Shown here in pieces: positions 13,324-13,457 of a stretch of 13,457 bases of DNA (its first letter is position 1; each line of letters opens with the position of its first letter). Location: contig JAFWEA010000316.1 in NCBI GenBank assembly GCA_017543005.1, positions 1-13,457 of the forward strand, given 5' to 3'. This DNA comes from Solobacterium sp. (GTDB lineage Bacteria; Bacillota_I; Bacilli_A; Erysipelotrichales; Erysipelotrichaceae). Both the position numbers and the translations under genes were made by a program. Below the pieces are notes generated by a model. It did not search any database, was not told the DNA's origin, and saw only the letters and a list, made by a program, of their open reading frames with translations.

Positions 13324-13457
13324 TCATAAAAAAGACCGGGAAAGGTATGACTGCCTGAATTGAATAGGAGTCATACCTTTTAGTTTTCTCTGGGGTCTGG
13401 CGGAATTGTAGAAAGTGATGTATTCAGTAACTTTATGAATCAGATCCTCATTGGTCT
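13324..13457 (-). CDS. IS3-family transposase OrfB, C-terminal end only
   Basis: The last 44 codons of a DDE (rve integrase core) transposase, entering from the right edge. The translation contains ITFYNSARPQRKLKGMTPIQ followed by FRQSYLSRSFL and a TGA stop. The pattern FYNxxRPQxKLxGMTPxxFR is the standard C-terminus of IS3-family OrfB proteins. No frameshift or stop is seen in the visible part, so the copy could be intact. Transcription points towards ruvX. Confidence 0.85.
   Translation of the reverse strand, partial: TNEDLIHKVTEYITFYNSARPQRKLKGMTPIQFRQSYLSRSFL
13341..13380 (+). terminator. 12-bp inverted repeat in the transposase 3' end, terminator-like on the plus strand
   Basis: AAAGGTATGACT (13341-13352) and AGTCATACCTTT (13369-13380) are perfect inverted repeats with a 16-base loop. 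On the plus strand the stem runs into TTTTAGTTTTCT, a U-rich tail. Transcripts entering the IS from ruvX could therefore end here, antisense to the transposase gene. Confidence 0.55.

Larger units (their letters stand above)
13298..13457 (-). mobile_element. IS3-family insertion sequence, right end (cut by window edge)
   Basis: The element appears to begin at TGAACTGCCCCAG (13298 onward), a terminal repeat of the TG...CA style common in IS3-family elements, 20 bases after ruvX. The last codons of an orfB-type transposase follow on the minus strand. The other end and any target duplication lie outside the window, so the exact boundary is inferred. Confidence 0.75.

Noticed and set aside
1..13457. 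CRISPR array or RiPP biosynthesis cluster
   Set aside because: No regularly spaced repeats, cas genes, precursor peptide or modification enzymes were found; TldD/TldE alone does not indicate a RiPP locus.

Overview
The window reads as chromosomal DNA of a Gram-positive Bacillota (Firmicutes) bacterium. The support is purine-rich ribosome binding sites, intrinsic terminators with U-tracts, lipoproteins with Gram-positive style lipoboxes, and oligopeptide-transporter proteins that resemble the streptococcal AmiA/AmiC type. Overall base composition looks moderate (near 50% GC by eye). A moderately GC-rich Erysipelotrichaceae-like host would fit, but that is a guess. Most genes lie on the minus strand; the exceptions are a tRNA, a rhomboid gene and ruvX.

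Left part (1-6700, minus strand): tldD and tldE overlap by ATGA and encode the two subunits of a zinc peptidase. They are followed by oppA, a 680-residue peptide-binding lipoprotein with its own promoter and terminator. Next come an unrecognised 67-residue single-pass membrane protein and then oppB, an AmiC-like permease that runs off the left edge. Peptide capture, import and intracellular peptide cleavage are thus side by side.

Middle (6700-9000): a tRNA-Ser(CGA) gene diverges from tldD and ends in a terminator usable in both directions. Behind it lies a visibly AT-richer pair: a small secreted protein and a membrane-anchored XRE-type regulator joined by TAATG, with a perfect 14-bp palindrome just before the regulator start. 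A 318-bp AT-rich spacer containing a dyad leads to a plus-strand rhomboid protease gene with intact catalytic residues.

Right part (9000-13457): three minus-strand genes, coupled by two ATGA overlaps, encode an exported SGNH-type hydrolase with Ig-like domains, a small lipoprotein and an HD-domain phosphohydrolase. Upstream is a monocistronic FAD-dependent oxidoreductase gene. It diverges from ruvX, whose consensus -10 box sits seven bases before the start codon, so its mRNA is probably leaderless. Twenty bases after ruvX an IS3-family element begins, and the 3' end of its transposase gene runs off the right edge.

The best candidates for something undescribed are the secreted-protein/membrane-XRE pair, the SGNH-lipoprotein-HD operon, the small membrane protein inside the opp cluster, the leaderless ruvX promoter and the hairpin inside the IS.
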